Shown here in pieces: positions 1-9,047 of a stretch of 45,339 nt of DNA. Where the stretch lies: assembly GCA_012517065.1 (NCBI GenBank), contig JAAYVR010000004.1, positions 1-45,339 on the forward strand. The letters are read 5' to 3'. Made by a program: the position numbers and the translations under genes. Numbering within the stretch: the first letter of the stretch is position 1; each line of letters opens with the position of its first letter. The stretch is from Verrucomicrobiota bacterium (lineage in GTDB: Bacteria > Verrucomicrobiota > Verrucomicrobiia > Limisphaerales > J093). The notes under the pieces are model-generated. The model was given only the letters and a program-made list of their open reading frames with translations, did not search any database and was not told where the DNA came from.

Positions 1-430
1 AATGCAAGGCTGGCGGGTTTGCATGATTGAAACAGGTGCAAGATCGGTCATCGGGTTGATGCGGCCGGGGACGGCCGCGCTCCCGACGCCGTCGTTTTTT
101 CCACCGCGTGCAGGAGCGCGGGCATTCTTGCCCGCACCCGGCCGGTCAAAGATCAGGCGCCGCGTTTACGTGATTGAAGCAGGTGCAAGATCGGTCGTCG
201 GGTTGATGCGGCCGGGGACGGCCGCGCTCCCGGCGCCGTTGCGTTTTCCAGCGCGTGCAGGAGTGCGGCGACTCTTCGCCGCACCAGGCCGGTCAAAGAT
301 CGGACGACGGGTTTGCATGATTGAAACAGGTGCAAGATCGGTCATCGGATCGATGCGGCCGGGGACGGCTGCGCTCCTGAGGACGGTCAAATCGCCGATG
401 ATCCAGGACGGGATCGGTCGGCTGCGCTCG
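1..430. repeat. Three tandem 147-bp repeat units
   Basis: The segment beginning GATTGAAACAGGTGCAAGAT at position 25 recurs at 172 and 319, giving two exact periods of 147 bp. Each unit carries the same GATGCGGCCGGGGACGG block followed by a GC-rich stretch ending near GGCCGGTCAAAGATC. The third unit is cut short near 385. Copies differ by scattered substitutions. An open frame runs through all three units, but it merely translates the repeat, so I do not call it a gene. The array lies directly downstream of the glycosidase-like gene that ends at 438, so it could also act on that transcript's 3' end. Confidence 0.85.
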
Positions 431-437
431 ACCCTGC

Positions 438-2408
438 TTAACGGAGCGGCGGGTCCACTTCCCACCGGTCCGCATCAAGGTCAATCGTGACGCAGGTGCC
501 GTCTGCAAACGAGGTTCTTTGCTTGCGGCGGGAAGCGTCAAGGAATTCGTGCTTTGTCATCTCGAGGAACGCGACACGGCGGTGCAGATCGCACATGGCA
601 CGTACTTGTTCCAGTTCGGCAGCCGACGGATTCATGCTGACGTACGGCATTCCGCCGTTCGCCAGTCCATGGAGAAAACCAAGGTCCTTTTCTGGTATTC
701 CCCATGCTCCTTTCCCGAGGGACCACGGGATCAGCAGTGCGTCGTGGTACACAAGGTTGAACAGCGGGACTGGAATGCCCATTGCCGGTCCGTTGCCGGG
801 CCCCGGAGTCAGCGCAAAAGGTCCGTGATGGACAAGGTCAAGATGCCTAACCGACCAATCGCTTGGTTCCTCGGAACTTATTATGCCGCCCCACGATCTC
901 ACAAAATCGAAGCATTCGCCCCTGTAACGCAAACAATCGCTGCGCGTCACGGGATGTTCTGGCGCGTAGCATTCCTCCGGTGGAACAACGCTGAAAACAT
1001 CCAGATACGCGCCTTTCAACTTCACCCCCGAAGCCAGAATTGCGCTATGGTTCTTTCGGACATGACCCGGCGCAAGGCTCGGGCAAAGGATCGATTGTCG
1101 GCCGCCAAACCATGTGCTCCCGTAGTAGCGGGTTCCGTTTTCATGCAGAACAGCGTGCCGATCGTTGTACGATCGCGCGTCGAGGTAATAATCGCGGTAT
1201 TGATCATGGATGGCGAACACGAACCCGAGCCGGTCGCATGCTTCTGCGAACTGTCTCATGCCTTCCCAGCCGCCAGCCTCGGGGCATGGCGGGAGCACAT
1301 CGGGATGGAGATTGTCGTAACCGCGCAATCCCCATCCGTCCAGGTGAACATATGCGTTTGTAATTCCGGCCTGAGACAACGCCTCGAGGTCTTTGGCGCG
1401 CTGGGTGAACGTGACGAGCTGATGATTCTTTGCGGGGTCATCCTTATGGTAATAGCTCGACTCCGGCTGAATGTGGTAAAGGATGCTTGTGTGAACCACT
1501 GGAACGCCGATCAACCGCGCGACAGCCGGATTGCGTGCAACTTTCTCCCGCAACGAGACGAATCGTCCTGTGGCAATAGCGTAGCGTCGGTACCTTTTCG
1601 CAAGATCAACGTAATTGCCGTCGTCCATGAAACAAAGCCTTGCCCGGCGCGGGTACGCAAAGCGGCCAAGCGAATGCACCCAGCGCGGCCCAATGCGTGT
1701 CGGACCACCTGCCGGGTGTTGGAAGTGACAGCCTGCGTCGTCCGGCGTCTCGAGCATGATCAACAGCGCTGATTTGCCCTGCTGATGTCCCCACCAAGGC
1801 TGATACAACCCACGCCCGAAACACATCGTGTCGTACAGCCAGACTTTCTCCGGCCAATCCTTGGAAAGAAACATGCCTTGCATGTAAGGCACAACTGTGG
1901 CGTCGAACGACTCCGGCATCAGCCCTCCCGGCCAACTGCATTCGACAACCCGGTCTGCACCATCCGAGGCAACCAGTGTCGCAACAAGTTCCTCTTCGGG
2001 TGATTCCAGACACAAGAAAAGTTGGAGAACCAAATCGAGCGGCTCCGAGCCGGCGACAAACTCGCCCAGTTCGATCTTGAGCCCTTTCTGGAAACCATTG
2101 TCGTAAACTGACACCGTCTTCCGCTTTGCACCGGCCAGTTCGAGGGCCACAGGTTTACCAACATGCCGAACGACGATGTCACCCGGTAACGAACCGGCCA
2201 TGTGCCATACCTTTGCCGGCGTTGTGACTCTGACGGCGAGGTTCGAATGATTAAGCTCGACCTGATGTTTGGTCCCGAGTATCTGGCTGGACCGGGTTTG
2301 CTCGTTGATGGTTACGCGGGGCAGATCAGGATTGACTTGTGCAACCGCTTGTTCAGCAGCGACAACCATCGCCAGCAGCACACTCAAGTTGCGGGTGAAC
2401 TTTGTCAT
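438..2408 (-). CDS. Secreted glycoside-hydrolase-like TIM-barrel protein
   Basis: The 656-residue product starts with a Sec signal peptide (about residues 1-23, cleavage after AVA). A beta-rich N-terminal part precedes a region from about residue 300 that reads like a (beta/alpha)8 glycosidase barrel. It includes a GAYLDVFSV segment, whose Asp could be the nucleophile, and an ISSEEPSDW segment, whose Glu could be the acid/base. Overall it resembles DUF5696/GH101-like putative hydrolases, and the substrate cannot be named. It is the last gene of a minus-strand operon, 45 bp after the GT2 gene, suggesting trimming or turnover of a glycan related to the two upstream transferases. Assignment of the catalytic residues is inference. 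Confidence 0.65.
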   Translation of the reverse strand: MTKFTRNLSVLLAMVVAAEQAVAQVNPDLPRVTINEQTRSSQILGTKHQVELNHSNLAVRVTTPAKVWHMAGSLPGDIVVRHVGKPVALELAGAKRKTVSVYDNGFQKGLKIELGEFVAGSEPLDLVLQLFLCLESPEEELVATLVASDGADRVVECSWPGGLMPESFDATVVPYMQGMFLSKDWPEKVWLYDTMCFGRGLYQPWWGHQQGKSALLIMLETPDDAGCHFQHPAGGPTRIGPRWVHSLGRFAYPRRARLCFMDDGNYVDLAKRYRRYAIATGRFVSLREKVARNPAVARLIGVPVVHTSILYHIQPESSYYHKDDPAKNHQLVTFTQRAKDLEALSQAGITNAYVHLDGWGLRGYDNLHPDVLPPCPEAGGWEGMRQFAEACDRLGFVFAIHDQYRDYYLDARSYNDRHAVLHENGTRYYGSTWFGGRQSILCPSLAPGHVRKNHSAILASGVKLKGAYLDVFSVVPPEECYAPEHPVTRSDCLRYRGECFDFVRSWGGIISSEEPSDWSVRHLDLVHHGPFALTPGPGNGPAMGIPVPLFNLVYHDALLIPWSLGKGAWGIPEKDLGFLHGLANGGMPYVSMNPSAAELEQVRAMCDLHRRVAFLEMTKHEFLDASRRKQRTSFADGTCVTIDLDADRWEVDPPLR

Positions 2409-2453
2409 GCGGCCAGCCTAAATTGCCGTCTGGTCATATTTCAAGTTCGGGCG

Positions 2454-3281
2454 TCAGCACGGACGTTTGGCGCCCGTGTTACCCATTGGCCGCGGCGGCG
2501 GGTTTTGGAGGGCTTTGTAAATCCAGCCCTCGATTGGCCTGAGAGGCCCGAGCCAGCAGTAAAACGGCGAATACACAAGACGCAGCCTCACTATCGAAAG
2601 AAACATCACCAGCGAAGTCCTGAAGTACCTGACCTTTGATCCGATATGATCTGTCCACTCGACAGGCGCCTCGATCATTGAACATCCCGCCCGTTTGAGT
2701 GCATACAGCAGGTTGACATCAAATGCCATGTCTGCGATGTGAAGCCATGGCAAGACCTTTTCAACCGCAGACCGCCGCAGAACTTTCGCCCCACACTGGG
2801 TATCGCGAATCCCAAGGTGGAAAAGGAGTTCAACAAGAAAATGAAACACCTTGCTGGCGAGCTGGCGGTGGCTCGGCTGGTATTGGTGAATGACAGAGCC
2901 AACGACACGACGCGATCCAACGACGCAGTCGTACTTCTCGCACAGCTCGACGAGTTTGAAAAAGCTCTCTGGGCCCGTTGCACCGTCTGCATCGACATAG
3001 CCCACCAGATCGAAACCTTCGCTCCGTTTGAGGCCTTCGATGAGCGCGCCGCCTTTGCCTATGCGCTCCGGTATGTCAATCCAGCGAATGAAAGGGGCTT
3101 CTTGCGAGATCTTCCGTGCAAGGTCGAGGGTGCGATCGGTGCTTCCATTGACCACGACCAGGATTTCGAAGTTGTCCGGGTAATGGTTGCGTGCGTATTC
3201 GGCGTAGCTCCGCAACGTCGGTTCAAGACGTTTCTCTTCGTTGTGCGCTGGAATCAGCAACAGCAGTTTCGGCCGGCGCAT
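2454..3281 (-). CDS. Family 2 glycosyltransferase (polyprenyl-phosphate sugar transferase type)
   Basis: A 275-residue GT-A glycosyltransferase. It opens with LLLIPAHNEEKRLEPTL, the nucleotide-sugar binding start of GT2 enzymes, then VVNGSTDRT and the metal-binding YVDADGATGPE (DxD). The overall shape matches dolichyl/undecaprenyl-phosphate glucosyl- or mannosyltransferases of the Alg5/DPM1 type, which charge a lipid carrier on the cytoplasmic face of the membrane. There are no clear transmembrane segments, so membrane association would be peripheral. It sits between the mini-FecR genes and the glycosidase-like gene on the same strand. The acceptor and donor are not readable from the sequence. 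Confidence 0.85.
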   Translation of the reverse strand: MRRPKLLLLIPAHNEEKRLEPTLRSYAEYARNHYPDNFEILVVVNGSTDRTLDLARKISQEAPFIRWIDIPERIGKGGALIEGLKRSEGFDLVGYVDADGATGPESFFKLVELCEKYDCVVGSRRVVGSVIHQYQPSHRQLASKVFHFLVELLFHLGIRDTQCGAKVLRRSAVEKVLPWLHIADMAFDVNLLYALKRAGCSMIEAPVEWTDHIGSKVRYFRTSLVMFLSIVRLRLVYSPFYCWLGPLRPIEGWIYKALQNPPPRPMGNTGAKRPC

Positions 3282-3396
3282 GGCTCTTGTTTAGGACAAT
3301 CGGATGCCCGAAGCAAACCCGAATGATCCCCATGCTCAACTCGGCGGAACAAACCTCAGCCAGCGCGCCAGCGTTGTCTCCACACCATCAGAGCGT

Positions 3397-3723
3397 TCAT
3401 CCGGCCGGGGCAGCGGGAACCGGCGAAGCACGGTTCGCAAACCTGACCGAACCATCTGGCGTCTGCAGCACGCAGAGCTGCACCTCCCGTCTCGGGTCAT
3501 AAACCTCCGTCAAGAAGATGCTTGGCGGGAAATTGGCGCGGATGGGTGGCACGCCCGGCGGTGGTTCAATTGGCGTCTCAGCGATTGTCTGGGCCATCAA
3601 GACTTCGAATTGTGATTCAGCCATCGGTTCGATAACAGCGTCGTCAGGCAACAAAACAATCCCCGTTATCGGCTCGCCGTTGACGCGAACCGATCCCTGT
3701 TTGCAGCGCAATAGAAGGGCCAT
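3397..3723 (-). CDS. Small FecR-like protein, copy 2
   Basis: This 108-residue protein begins MALLLRCKQGSVRVNGEPI and near its end has VLQTPDGSVRFANRA. Both pieces line up with the neighbouring 94-residue protein at 3805-4089 (MAIYLQNAQGPVYLNGRAV ... VQTPGGSVGIRA), so the two are diverged tandem paralogues. The G-V-x-NG opening and the TP-GS-V ending resemble the first and last strands of a FecR domain. There is no signal peptide or membrane segment. The middle is proline-rich (residues about 50-62). Function is unknown; FecR-like proteins are often encoded beside CHASE2 cyclases, as here. The family link is inferred from short motifs only. Confidence 0.55.
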   Translation of the reverse strand: MALLLRCKQGSVRVNGEPITGIVLLPDDAVIEPMAESQFEVLMAQTIAETPIEPPPGVPPIRANFPPSIFLTEVYDPRREVQLCVLQTPDGSVRFANRASPVPAAPAG

Positions 3724-3804
3724 AAGATCAAAAGGAGTTGTTGTCGAAGTTTTGGTTGAACATGGAACAAATGACTTCGGGTTCTGGCAGGTTTGGCGGC
3801 GGTT

Positions 3805-4089
3805 CTATGCGCGGATGCCGACGCTGCCTCCAGGCGTTTGAACCTGCCATCGGTAGGAGTAACGGTAATACAGTATCAACACTTGTTGAACAGGGGGCAC
3901 GTATGGCTGGACGTTCGAGCCCTGGCCAGAAACACTCGCAGCCACTGCGCCGTCAGAGCAAATCGTCACAGATCCTCCGGCACCAGTGGCAACACAGTCG
4001 GCCCATCTCAAGTCAATCCGGCCCGCTCCGGCCACAGCTCGTCCGTTCAGATAAACCGGCCCCTGCGCGTTTTGAAGATATATTGCCAT
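3805..4089 (-). CDS. Small FecR-like protein, copy 1
   Basis: A 94-residue protein. I place the start at ATG 4089 because it aligns with the MAL start of its paralogue; an in-frame GTG at 4095 would add two residues. The visible pattern is GPVYLNGRAV, then WADCVATGAGGSVTICSDG, then VQTPGGSVGIRA. This order (G-V-NG, D-x-V-TG, S-V-x-x-SDG, TP-G-S-V-x-x-R) is that of a stripped-down FecR domain. No signal peptide or transmembrane segment is visible. It lies 29 bp downstream of the glycosyltransferase-like gene and 81 bp upstream of its paralogue in the cyclase operon. The role is unknown. Confidence 0.55.
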   Translation of the reverse strand: MAIYLQNAQGPVYLNGRAVAGAGRIDLRWADCVATGAGGSVTICSDGAVAASVSGQGSNVQPYVPPVQQVLILYYRYSYRWQVQTPGGSVGIRA

Positions 4090-4118
4090 AAACACGTGCG
4101 GTCATGATTAAACCGAAC

Positions 4119-5249
4119 TCACATTTGACGAAATTCGAGCGGTTGCGTGCCTGCCACCAGCAGCTCGAAGCTTGCGCCGGGCTCCGGCTCGATCACTTCA
4201 GCGGACCACACCATGGATCCCTCGGCGGCCTGCCGACGCACATCCGCATTTGGATCCCTTATCCATACTGCACCTCTGACGTGTCGAAGCAAGGAAAAAG
4301 TCAGCCCGCCTTCCTTCCAAATCGCAGACCCTTTATTTGCCTCCGGTACAACCGGACTAATTGGCTCCTGCTGATCCAGCTTCCATCCTTCGATGGTTGA
4401 ACGCGCCTCAGGGAACCGGCTGTTTATGATGGCGATGAGATGGTTGACAAATGCAACCCGTGCATCCCGACAAACACGGTACGCAACTTTTGACCCCCAG
4501 AGATGCATGCAATCTGGATTGCGCTGAATGCAGACCCCGGGCAAATAGGCTTCCGTCAAAAGGCCGATGGATTCGTTCAGTTGAGCGGCACACATCGGCA
4601 GCAAACGCTGCTCCGCAAAAACCATCGGATCACTTGAGAGCGCATCCGATTCCGCACGTCCGGAAACACACCCCCCGGCTTCACGCGAGTACCGTTCCAT
4701 AAAGCCGATTGCAGTTTCAACATATAGCTCCTTCAACCTCGAGTCCGAGAACGCCACCATCGCAGCGTTTACCGGGTCAACTGTCCAGTCCCAGCAAGGC
4801 TGTTCGAAACCAAACCTCTTGAATTGCGTTTCATCGGCCTTGTACCACGGCCAGTTGCGGTCTTCGCGATGAAGCACTGTAACCGGGCTGGCTGGTTGCA
4901 GCGGGCGCCATAACACCGCGTCGAGGTCAACACAAACACATGGCGGTCGCATAACCTGATGAGCAAACAGTTTCCCAGCAGCCCAAAAAATCTGGGCGTC
5001 AAGGTTGGATGGCACTCTGTCAAGGTCTGTGGAAACGCCTCCATTGTATGCCCAGTCGAACCCGGCCTTTCTTGCGAAAGCCGCGCCACGGGAATCGGTT
5101 ATCAGCCGTATTTCAGAATGACGTCTTATCTCAAGGACGCTCAACAACCATGTCAACGCTTCGAAATCCCAAACAAACAACTCCTGAGCATCGGGCTGTG
5201 CGTCCGGCCTCAGAAGCGGCTTTGTCCAGAAAGAATGGTAATAGATCAT
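4119..5249 (-). CDS. Glycosyltransferase-like protein with DxD motif
   Basis: The product has 376 residues and no signal peptide. It opens MIYYHSFWTKPLL and contains CVCVDLDAVLWRP at about residues 109-121, a DxD-type metal/nucleotide-sugar site preceded by hydrophobic residues. This is typical of GT-A transferases that modify glycans (GT32- or DUF6734-like; I cannot settle which). A separate C-terminal part from about residue 300 is beta-rich. Its ATG overlaps the TGA of the upstream cyclase gene (ATGA, 5246-5249), so translation of the two is probably coupled. The coupling suggests that cyclic-nucleotide signalling and glycan synthesis belong to one pathway; that is inference. Confidence 0.6.
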   Translation of the reverse strand: MIYYHSFWTKPLLRPDAQPDAQELFVWDFEALTWLLSVLEIRRHSEIRLITDSRGAAFARKAGFDWAYNGGVSTDLDRVPSNLDAQIFWAAGKLFAHQVMRPPCVCVDLDAVLWRPLQPASPVTVLHREDRNWPWYKADETQFKRFGFEQPCWDWTVDPVNAAMVAFSDSRLKELYVETAIGFMERYSREAGGCVSGRAESDALSSDPMVFAEQRLLPMCAAQLNESIGLLTEAYLPGVCIQRNPDCMHLWGSKVAYRVCRDARVAFVNHLIAIINSRFPEARSTIEGWKLDQQEPISPVVPEANKGSAIWKEGGLTFSLLRHVRGAVWIRDPNADVRRQAAEGSMVWSAEVIEPEPGASFELLVAGTQPLEFRQM

Positions 5250-7432
5250 GGCCGGGTTTGCCTCTTCGTGTCTGAAGGAGATCGGGGCGGTGTTTCAAGT
5301 GTCCACGGCACCTCATAGACCTGGACAGGCGCCGGGATTCCTTCGAGGCGCAGCGGCTCGAGCCGAATGAAGGTATCAGCCAGTTCGGGTGCATGTTTTC
5401 TGACCTCTTCGAAAGCAAAAGCCGTTAGAATTATGCGGTCAGACCCGACGTGCTTTTCCAAGCGGCTGGCGATGTTAACTTCGCGCCCGAAAACGGTGTA
5501 ATTCGAGATGTTAGATTCCGACCCCATGAATCCCACCGTAACACAGCCCGAGTTTATGGCGCTGCCAACATGCAACACCGGGAGCAAATCAAGGGCCGCT
5601 CTACCGTCAGCTTGCCTTGCAATGTTGTCCTGCTGGCGCTGCTCATTCTCGGCCTGTCGCTGTTCATTTAGCGAATGCACCGCCCGGTGTATTGCAATCG
5701 CAGCCTTTACGCAGGCCAAAGCATGATCTTCCCTTGGGACTGGCGCGCCCCAAAACGCCATTACGCAATCTCCGATGTATTTGTCCAGCGTGCCGCCGTG
5801 TAACTTTATCACATCGGCCATCAAGGTGAGATAGAGATTGACAGTCTCGAGTGTTTGACGGGCTTCATGGTCCAACAAAGATTCGGCCGCCGCACCGCTC
5901 AAATTCCGTTCTTGCACGCAGGTAAGAACCTGCCGGTGCTGGTCTTCCATGAATCTTGTGAAGCCGCGCACATCAGCAAAATACACCGTGACGTTCCTGC
6001 GCGCTCCGCGAAACGACGACAGTGGCTTCTGGGCAAGCAGGTTAAAAATGCTCGGCGAGACAACCCTCCCAAATGCCATGTGCAATCTGCGGCGCTCGGT
6101 GCGCTCAACCACTATCCGCCAGCTTAGAAGGCATGTGTAGGTCATAACAAACGCACCCCCCAGAGGTACAGCCACTGGCAACCAATAACGACGCGCAACG
6201 TAGAGCCAACACGCCACAGAACAATACACCAGACAGAGGGACGCCATTGCCCCCAAACCCCACAATGGGCTCAAGCGCCAACCCGAAAAAGCCGCCGCTG
6301 CCGCCAAGCACACAATCAACACACATTCCGCCATCCAGCCAGTCCGGTGTATGAAGCGGTTTGTCAAAAGACTGTTGGCAACCGCCAAATGGGACAAGTA
6401 GAGAGGCGTCTTGTCGCTGACCGGCGTCATTCCCCAATCGCTGGCACTTTGGCCAGAGGCAGCAAACCCGATAAGAACCAGCCGCCCGGGCAACCGGCTT
6501 TGGACCGGTCTGCCGCCTTCCCTGAGCAAGCTCTCGATGTAGTACTCGGCGAACGCCCCTCCAAGAACAGCATCATCAGGCTGGCGCTTCGGACGTTTGA
6601 CGCTCCAGTCGATGTAAAACCGATTTGCCGAATCAGTGGGAATCAAACATTTGAGACCTGTTCCATTGGTCAGAAGGATGCTGCCGGGTTGAATAACGGC
6701 GTGGTCAAGATCAAGCCCTAATGCTTTGGCTGCCATCACAATCCCCAAATGCCAAACTCGCGCTCCATATGCCTTGTCATCGACATAGGCCGTGACCTTT
6801 CTGAACACGCCATGCACTGAACCCCGGCCAAGAATACCGTCATGCCCCAATGCAAGTGCATTCGTTCGGAAGAGATCGGGCACCAACAGCAGTTCAACCT
6901 CCGTGTCGCTCACGTGGGCCGGTGTTGTGGCCAGTACAACGTTCCCAGCCCTGGCCAGTTCGCGGGCAAAGTACTCGTCCGAAGACAGGTTTTCCACACG
7001 GTTCTCGACATAGTCGCGTTCAAGGTCCAAGAAAAAGAGATCCATCCCGATCACCTGTGCGCCTTCCGCTTTCAACTCACTGACCACGCGTCCGTACACG
7101 CTCCGTGGAAATGGGAATCTTTGTCTGCCAAATTCCGGTTGGTTGAGCATTTCCAAACTACTTCCGTCCAGCTCAACAGCGGCTAGATTGGTCGCAATAG
7201 GGAAGCTGAATCGCAGAGCAAGCTTCGCGCGCAGATCGAATGTGAGAAGCTCGATCGGTTCAAGAAAGCCCGTGGCTCGAATGATGCACAGCGCCAGTAT
7301 GACACCCGCCGCGATGCAGCAGGGGAGCAGTCTGATGAGCCGCTCTTTCACATAACCATTGCCGCACACTTGGCTTGTGCGTGGCAAGAAAAAAGGGTCC
7401 CCGCTGACCGGCGCTTTGCCAATGCACGCCAA
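5246..7432 (-). CDS. CHASE2-domain adenylate/guanylate cyclase
   Basis: A 728-residue membrane cyclase. A first transmembrane helix (about 33-52) leads into a periplasmic CHASE2 sensor (about 55-360, with the typical PFPRSVYGRVVSEL and VIGMDLFF segments). Three more helices (about 366-440) lead to a class III cyclase domain (about 475-700). Metal-binding Asp487 (YFADVRGFT) and Asp555 (KYIGDCVMAFWGAP), Lys551, and the VNIASRLE motif with the catalytic Asn and Arg are all present, so it should be active. A Gln/Glu-rich insert lies at about 588-612. The true start may be GTG at 7351 (residue 28), just before the hydrophobic region. It is the first gene of the six-gene operon running down to 438. 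The signal sensed by CHASE2 is unknown. Confidence 0.9.
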   Translation of the reverse strand: MACIGKAPVSGDPFFLPRTSQVCGNGYVKERLIRLLPCCIAAGVILALCIIRATGFLEPIELLTFDLRAKLALRFSFPIATNLAAVELDGSSLEMLNQPEFGRQRFPFPRSVYGRVVSELKAEGAQVIGMDLFFLDLERDYVENRVENLSSDEYFARELARAGNVVLATTPAHVSDTEVELLLVPDLFRTNALALGHDGILGRGSVHGVFRKVTAYVDDKAYGARVWHLGIVMAAKALGLDLDHAVIQPGSILLTNGTGLKCLIPTDSANRFYIDWSVKRPKRQPDDAVLGGAFAEYYIESLLREGGRPVQSRLPGRLVLIGFAASGQSASDWGMTPVSDKTPLYLSHLAVANSLLTNRFIHRTGWMAECVLIVCLAAAAAFSGWRLSPLWGLGAMASLCLVYCSVACWLYVARRYWLPVAVPLGGAFVMTYTCLLSWRIVVERTERRRLHMAFGRVVSPSIFNLLAQKPLSSFRGARRNVTVYFADVRGFTRFMEDQHRQVLTCVQERNLSGAAAESLLDHEARQTLETVNLYLTLMADVIKLHGGTLDKYIGDCVMAFWGAPVPREDHALACVKAAIAIHRAVHSLNEQRQAENEQRQQDNIARQADGRAALDLLPVLHVGSAINSGCVTVGFMGSESNISNYTVFGREVNIASRLEKHVGSDRIILTAFAFEEVRKHAPELADTFIRLEPLRLEGIPAPVQVYEVPWTLETPPRSPSDTKRQTRP

Positions 7433-7598
7433 CTGAAGTCACGCCGATGCACTGATGTGCTTTGCATGCCACATGAAAACCTTCCACCTAAAGGCGAGAC
7501 TCTGGCGGCCGTGGGCGCAGCAACGCCCAATGTGCCGAACAACGCATCGCTGTTAGAGCTGTTCTCTGTGCTGCAAAGTGTTTTTTCATAAAAGTTAT
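7433..7598. other. Gap between cyclase operon and transposase remnant
   Basis: This 166-bp stretch should contain the promoter of the cyclase operon, which reads leftwards from here. I see no convincing -10/-35 or sigma-54 element. No gene is supported. Confidence 0.3.
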
Positions 7599-8231
7599 TC
7601 ACAGTTCTGGGGTGGCGGGTGTGGGGGTCAGGCTCAGGACCCAGGAGCCATGCTTTTGCTGATTGAGAGCGTGCAGTTCGGCATCGTAGGGTTTGCGGTC
7701 GGTGAGCATGCGAAACAGGATTTTAAGCAACCGTTGGCCCAGGCACCTCAGGGCGCAGGAATGACTCATGCCCTGTTTGCGCTTTTGGTTATAGTAGGTT
7801 TGGCCCCAGCCGCTGGCGCGGCGGAAACAGTCGGCCCACAGATGGACGGTATGGCGCATGAACTTGTCGCAGGCGCGGCGCATACGGGTCCTATTGATCT
7901 GGCCGGACTGGTAATTAACCGGGGCGGTACCGGCCAGGCACTGGAGCACCTGATGGGTACCGTAACGGGCCGGATCGCTGCCAACAGCGGCCAGGAGCCG
8001 TGGGGCCAAGACTTCCCCGGCTCCGGGGAGGCTGCCAAACAAGTCGTGATGGGGATGGTTGCGGAAGAGGGTTTGGATCTGCTGGCGGTATTGTTTCAAT
8101 TGTTGCTCCAGGGTGCGCAGCAGTTGGCAGAGGCTCAGCGCCAACTGGCTCTTGGCCGCTACGATAGGACCGGAGGCCTTGAGCTTATCGGCTTGGGCGA
8201 AAATGGCCAGGCTGTAACGCTGCACGAAATT
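7599..8231 (-). pseudogene. IS110-family transposase, C-terminal fragment
   Basis: About 210 residues survive, compared with 340-400 for an intact IS110 transposase. The C-terminal Transposase_20 part is complete: a helical stretch, SLPGAGEVLAPRLLAA, QCLAGTAPVNYQSGQ (whose Ser is the candidate C-terminal catalytic serine) and RRACDKFMR. The N-terminal RuvC-like DEDD domain is missing. Reading upstream, the frame closes at a TAA at 8232-8234, and the following AT-rich DNA has no DEDD motif. An alternative GTG start exists at 8225, but the domain loss makes an active product unlikely. I found no IS110 ends. Confidence 0.85.
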
Positions 8232-8416
8232 TTATGAATTAAAGGGTTGTTTTTCTCAGGATGTTTTGAGATGGAAAGCCGGCTGGTTTCAAATTAACAC
8301 GATAAAAATGTCCCAGCGCCCCTTGTCAGAAGAAATGGTTTCCGAATGGGGCCAACTGAGGCAATGAATACGTCATCCAAACAATACACACAACCTCGCT
8401 GACCCCGGAACAGTAT

Positions 8417-8662
8417 GTGGCAACACAGGCTCACAAGCAAGTCAAACCTCCGGAAAGTTGGCCCAACTGCCGCCGGGTTGGTTCCTTGGGAGCGCATGGT
8501 TACTACCAACGCTACGTAACCGGGAACACAAAGAAAGAATTGCTGATTGCTGTTCGGCGGTTCAAGTGTCGAAGCTGCACGGTAACAGTCAGTAGTCTGC
8601 CATCCGGCCAGACGCTCGATGCAATCCCTGTAATTGCTTGGGCTGATGGCGCGCCGCGGTGA
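8417..8662 (+). pseudogene. Transposase-type zinc-ribbon (DUF6431-like) fragment
   Basis: A frame of about 81 residues contains ESWPNCRRVGSLGAHGYYQR followed by VRRFKCRSCTVTVSSLP. This is the C-x2-C ... C-x2-C zinc ribbon at the N-terminus of DUF6431/transposase-like proteins, in which the first knuckle normally begins CPNC. Here that first Cys is Trp, so one zinc ligand is lost. The rest of the family (helix-turn-helix and DDE part) is absent. The frame runs out where the next fragment begins, at about 8634. I treat it as insertion-sequence debris. Confidence 0.6.
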
Positions 8663-9047
8663 TGAGGCGGCTTTCCAATTCTTGAGGGACCATTGGGACC
8701 CGGCTTTTTGGACCTCTAATCCGCCTTGGAACTTCGAACTCGGTCATCACAGTGCCATCACCTTGGCCGGGTATTGCATTACGGGTCTTGCGCTAAGCGG
8801 ACGCGAAGAGGCCAGGAAGTTCCTCGACAGCTTCCTGGCCGTTGCTCCTGGTAATATTGATCCTAACCTCGCAACGGCCGTTGTGACCAGCGCATTCCAA
8901 TGGGCTCAGGTACAGAAATTGGGTTTGGAGCGTGCGCTTGACCTCGAGTTGCAAACAAGCTTAGAGCAGTACAGAGAATGGAAAACCGGTTCCGTTGAAG
9001 GAAGAGTATGGATGCAATGGCTCAAACGACACCGCCCCTCCGAATGA
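8634..9047 (+). pseudogene. HEAT-like repeat protein, C-terminal fragment
   Basis: The frame opens at a TTG right after an in-frame stop (8631) and encodes 137 mostly helical residues, beginning LGLMARRGDEAAFQFLRDH. The LGLMARRGDEAAFQFL segment looks like one HEAT/Armadillo-type helix pair. The remainder is not recognised. With no good start codon and its head inside transposase debris, it is best read as the 3' end of a gene cut off by an insertion. A short intact gene cannot be ruled out. Confidence 0.4.

Noticed and set aside
2-490. 162-residue plus-strand open frame over the tandem repeats
   Set aside because: It merely translates the 147-bp repeat three times (147 is divisible by 3) and overlaps the end of the glycosidase-like gene on the other strand.
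519-1772. 417-residue plus-strand open frame
   Set aside because: Antisense to the glycosidase-like gene, with Cys/Arg-rich composition and no domain; the minus-strand gene has a signal peptide and barrel motifs.
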